A DNA stretch of 64,000 bases from Diplonema japonicum (Eukaryota > Euglenozoa > Diplonemea > Diplonemida > Diplonemidae). Shown here piece after piece: positions 61,706-64,000 of this stretch (positions are counted from its first letter, which is position 1; the number at the start of each line of letters is the position of its first letter). The notes below the pieces were generated by a model. That model searched no databases. It had not been told where the DNA came from and saw only the letters and a list, made by a program, of their open reading frames with translations. The stretch is taken from NCBI GenBank assembly GCA_964019335.1, contig OZ025656.1:186001-250000 (forward strand). The letters run 5' to 3'. A program made the translations under genes and the position numbers.

Positions 61706-63109
61706 ATGTTTACGATAGTGAAGTTACTGGTTTTTGTGTTGCTCTGCGTCGGCCTGGCGGCGGCGGCGGAGCCGAGTTACTATGACGTGTTGGAAGTTGG
61801 GAAGTATGCAGACAGCGAACAGATTAAAGCGTCCTATAAGAAATTAGCTAGGGTGTGGCACCCGGACCTTCACGAGGATAAGGACCTCGCCACGGAGAAG
61901 ATGAAACAAATCAACGAGGCCAAAGACACACTGATGGACGCAAGCAAGCGAGAGAAGTACGACCGCATGGTACAGAGAATGCAGTCGGTGAACTCCTTCG
62001 CCGTCGTTGGCGAGCTCCCGACCATCGTCTTGATCTACTTCACATGCCCTGTCTACTTCAGCTTTCGCTTCAACACATTCATTGCATCGTTCTTATGCAC
62101 CTCGATGCTTCTTCTTCACATTCCTGCTCTTATTGCATGCTACTTGTTCTACAAGTACGCCCTTTGGGGACCCGTTCCCAAGGAGAAGCGCGAGAAGATG
62201 CTGCGAATCTCCATCCCTGTGAGGGTGATGATGCTGTTTATTATTTCCGGATTTTTCGCAGTCTTCATGATTTCGTTCACTGAATACATTGTATGGGGGG
62301 GGAAAAAAAAAGAAGAAAAGAAAAAAAAATCACAGCCGTGGCTTGGTTGCTGGATCCTTACCCCTTCACTGGCTATGTGGGCTGTGGATCTCGTTTTGTG
62401 CGTGGGCTCAAAAACGGGTATGAAAGGGGGGACACAAAAAAAAAAAAAAACTCTCACAGAAAAGAAGTTCAACGGTCCAGGAGGGTCGCCCCGTATGGTG
62501 ACGAAAACGATTCACAAAAGACCTGAATGGTTGCCGTTCTGGGTCTCTTTGACTGATCTCATGGACGCTGCCTCGGATTTCATCCACGGGCTGGACAATG
62601 ATCCAGAAGTGGTGGTGGAGAGCACCCGTACTGCGGAGTACGAGTACCGTTACAGAAAGTGCGATTTGGAAGAAGAGCGGACCAAAGCGGAACAGCTGAA
62701 GCAAGACAAGATTGACAAAAAGGACAAGGAAGCGAAGGACAGACATGAAAAGGAAACATTGAGAAGAGAAAAGGCCGATCTGATCCAGAAGAGTGTCAAG
62801 AAATCGACGATTGAAGCTGTATCGCAGAATTCAGCTGCCAAAAAGGAGCCGGAAAAGAAGGTTAAGCCGGCCCCGAAGCCTGCTGCTGCTAAGAAGGGAG
62901 AAGTGCCCAACGTCACTTCCACTGGGTCGGCGGCGTGGACAACCGACCAACAAAGAGAGTTCGAGAAGGCACTTCGCAAGGCCCCTTCTGGCACCCGTGA
63001 CCGCTGGGAGACCATCGCGTCGCAGGTCGAAGGGAAAACCTCTAAAGAATGTGCTGACCGCTTCAAGGAACTCTCGTCTTTACGTACAACCCTCCGCACT
63101 GCTAAGTAA
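61706..63109 (+). CDS. DNAJC1: ER membrane J-protein with SANT domain (DNAJC1/MTJ1-like)
   Basis: The inferred CDS is join(61706..62290,62336..62417,62460..63109), 438 aa. The introns are 45 nt (GTATGGGG...ATCACAG) and 42 nt (GTATGAAA...TCACAG); both are stop-free multiples of three that would insert Lys-rich segments if kept. Order: signal peptide (residues 1-20), J domain (about 24-92) with the HPD triad in WHPDLHE, which stimulates Hsp70 ATPase, hydrophobic segments near 103-155 and 168-195, a further hydrophobic stretch after intron 1, a charged coiled region, and a SANT/Myb-like domain at about 375-430 (AWTTDQQREFEKAL, DRWETIASQVEGKTSKECAD). This order is that of DNAJC1/MTJ1, with a lumenal J domain and cytosolic SANT. 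Only one SANT is seen. Confidence 0.87.
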   Translation: MFTIVKLLVFVLLCVGLAAAAEPSYYDVLEVGKYADSEQIKASYKKLARVWHPDLHEDKDLATEKMKQINEAKDTLMDASKREKYDRMVQRMQSVNSFAVVGELPTIVLIYFTCPVYFSFRFNTFIASFLCTSMLLLHIPALIACYLFYKYALWGPVPKEKREKMLRISIPVRVMMLFIISGFFAVFMISFTEYIVWGGKKKEEKKKKSQPWLGCWILTPSLAMWAVDLVLCVGSKTGMKGGTQKKKKTLTEKKFNGPGGSPRMVTKTIHKRPEWLPFWVSLTDLMDAASDFIHGLDNDPEVVVESTRTAEYEYRYRKCDLEEERTKAEQLKQDKIDKKDKEAKDRHEKETLRREKADLIQKSVKKSTIEAVSQNSAAKKEPEKKVKPAPKPAAAKKGEVPNVTSTGSAAWTTDQQREFEKALRKAPSGTRDRWETIASQVEGKTSKECADRFKELSSLRTTLRTAK

Positions 63110-63371
63110 GAATGAAGAAATAGTGCGGGGGGGGGGGGGGGGGGGCGGTGGTGCATATAACACCTTTGATCAAATTATTGCTATTATTGTTGCGTTCCCT
63201 TTTTTTTTGTACACAAACCTATAACAGGAAGGGAGGAGGTGAAATACACAAAAAAAAAAAAGAAAGGAAATACTATAAAAAGAAGAAGAAAAAAAGAGGT
63301 TATAAAAAAAAAAAATACAACGAGAAAACACACAAAAGAAGAAGAAAAGAAAACCCCGTAAACCATTATAC
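63110..63371. other. Intergenic with a G run
   Basis: A ~19-nt G run at about 63127-63145 is followed by A-rich sequence leading to the next start codon. No other element seen. Confidence 0.5.
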
Positions 63372-64000
63372 ATGGATGGCGAGGGGGCTGTCCCATCGCC
63401 ATTTGGGATTGTAGAGGAACTATGCAAGAAGGGCGTGGACAGGGATGGGCTGGGGAGTGTGTTCGTGGAGTTGATAACGACAGTGAGGGGGTGGTGTAGT
63501 GATGATGCGGGGTCGGAGCACAAAGATGTTTTATGCCACATGGGTCAATTGTTCGAAAGCGTTGAGAAAGTGAAATTCGTGCCTGCAGAAATGTGCGGCC
63601 TGGCTGCAGTGTGCTCGGTGCTTGCTCTCAAGTCACTGTTGAAAGCGGAAAACGCAGAACAAGCCCAACCGGCTCTGTACTGTCTCGTTTCCATCTTCAA
63701 AAAGGGCACAGGTGGGGTATTGCGATCTAAAACGATGCCTGGCAACGCCCCCACAGCCTCGCAAGGCCACCCAGTTACTCCTACTAACAAGCTTGTCCGG
63801 TGTGGTGCTATACAAAAAGCAGCTCTTGGGTCAATATCAAAGTTCCTCAGTGGTTCTATGACCAGCTTCTTCACCTCCCAGACTACTAAATGGGCCGCAC
63901 AAGACCCAGCCTCCACAGCTTCCATTCTACGCATCTCTGGTCTTCTTCTGGACGACCCCGAGCCTGTCCTCAGTGCGCTCCTCGCAGCCATACAGACACC
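63372..64000 (+). CDS. Unidentified helical protein (3' partial)
   Basis: An open frame starts MDGEGAVPSPFGIVEELCKK and stays open to the last base, giving at least 209 residues. Codon use and composition match the other genes here. The sequence has amphipathic helices (GSVFVELITTVRGW, AAVCSVLALKSLLKAE, ASILRISGLLLDDPEPVLSA) like HEAT/ARM-type repeats, separated by a Thr/Pro-rich loop. A large HEAT-repeat protein is possible; I cannot name it. The upstream leader is A-rich, and this is the first ATG after it. Confidence 0.7.
   Translation, partial: MDGEGAVPSPFGIVEELCKKGVDRDGLGSVFVELITTVRGWCSDDAGSEHKDVLCHMGQLFESVEKVKFVPAEMCGLAAVCSVLALKSLLKAENAEQAQPALYCLVSIFKKGTGGVLRSKTMPGNAPTASQGHPVTPTNKLVRCGAIQKAALGSISKFLSGSMTSFFTSQTTKWAAQDPASTASILRISGLLLDDPEPVLSALLAAIQT

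Overview
This window comes from a flagellated or ciliated unicellular eukaryote. Protein-coding genes carry short GT-AG introns, and one gene is a complete 13.5-kb dynein heavy chain. The set also includes a spliceosome factor (MFAP1), sphingosine-1-phosphate lyase, Ubc4/5-type ubiquitin-conjugating enzymes and an ER J-protein. All 24 genes I can support lie on the + strand, which suggests a long unidirectional gene cluster as in euglenozoans and some other protists. I found no spliced-leader RNA and do not assign a lineage. Coding DNA is GC-balanced. Intergenic DNA is extremely rich in A, T, C and G homopolymers, many of them 20-48 nt long. I infer 24 introns of 33-71 nt, mostly GTATG...ACAG.

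Layout: 1-9573 holds two long coiled-coil proteins that share an annexin-like motif; the first is cut by the window start and the second adds PDZ-like and EF-hand-like domains. 9938-12703 holds an unknown protein and sphingosine-1-phosphate lyase. 13203-18421 holds an RRM protein, a PUB/RanBP2-zinc-finger/RING/LON-like E3 ligase, MFAP1 and a small unknown protein. 19112-24084 is a tandem array of six Ubc4/5-class E2 genes, the last two with two introns each at identical positions. 24619-33089 holds a proline-rich protein, a small coiled-coil protein, a helical protein, and a C2HC plus HMG-box-like protein with His, Gln and Thr tracts. 33090-46129 is gene-poor. It contains only two paralogous CCCH zinc-finger proteins, a few structured islands and copies of a dispersed GGGYGGYCCTC element. 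46130-63109 holds an acidic Ser-rich protein with a repeated terminal motif, the dynein heavy chain and a DNAJC1/MTJ1-like J-SANT protein. An unidentified protein starts at 63372 and runs off the end.

Functionally, the clearest theme is ubiquitin. One multi-domain RING E3 lies within 10 kb of six E2 genes of the class that usually serves RING E3s, and all six keep the catalytic Cys and HPN motif. The other genes look like ordinary housekeeping, RNA-processing and axonemal functions. Exon structures were inferred by eye from open frames, splice consensus and protein continuity; none has transcript support here.
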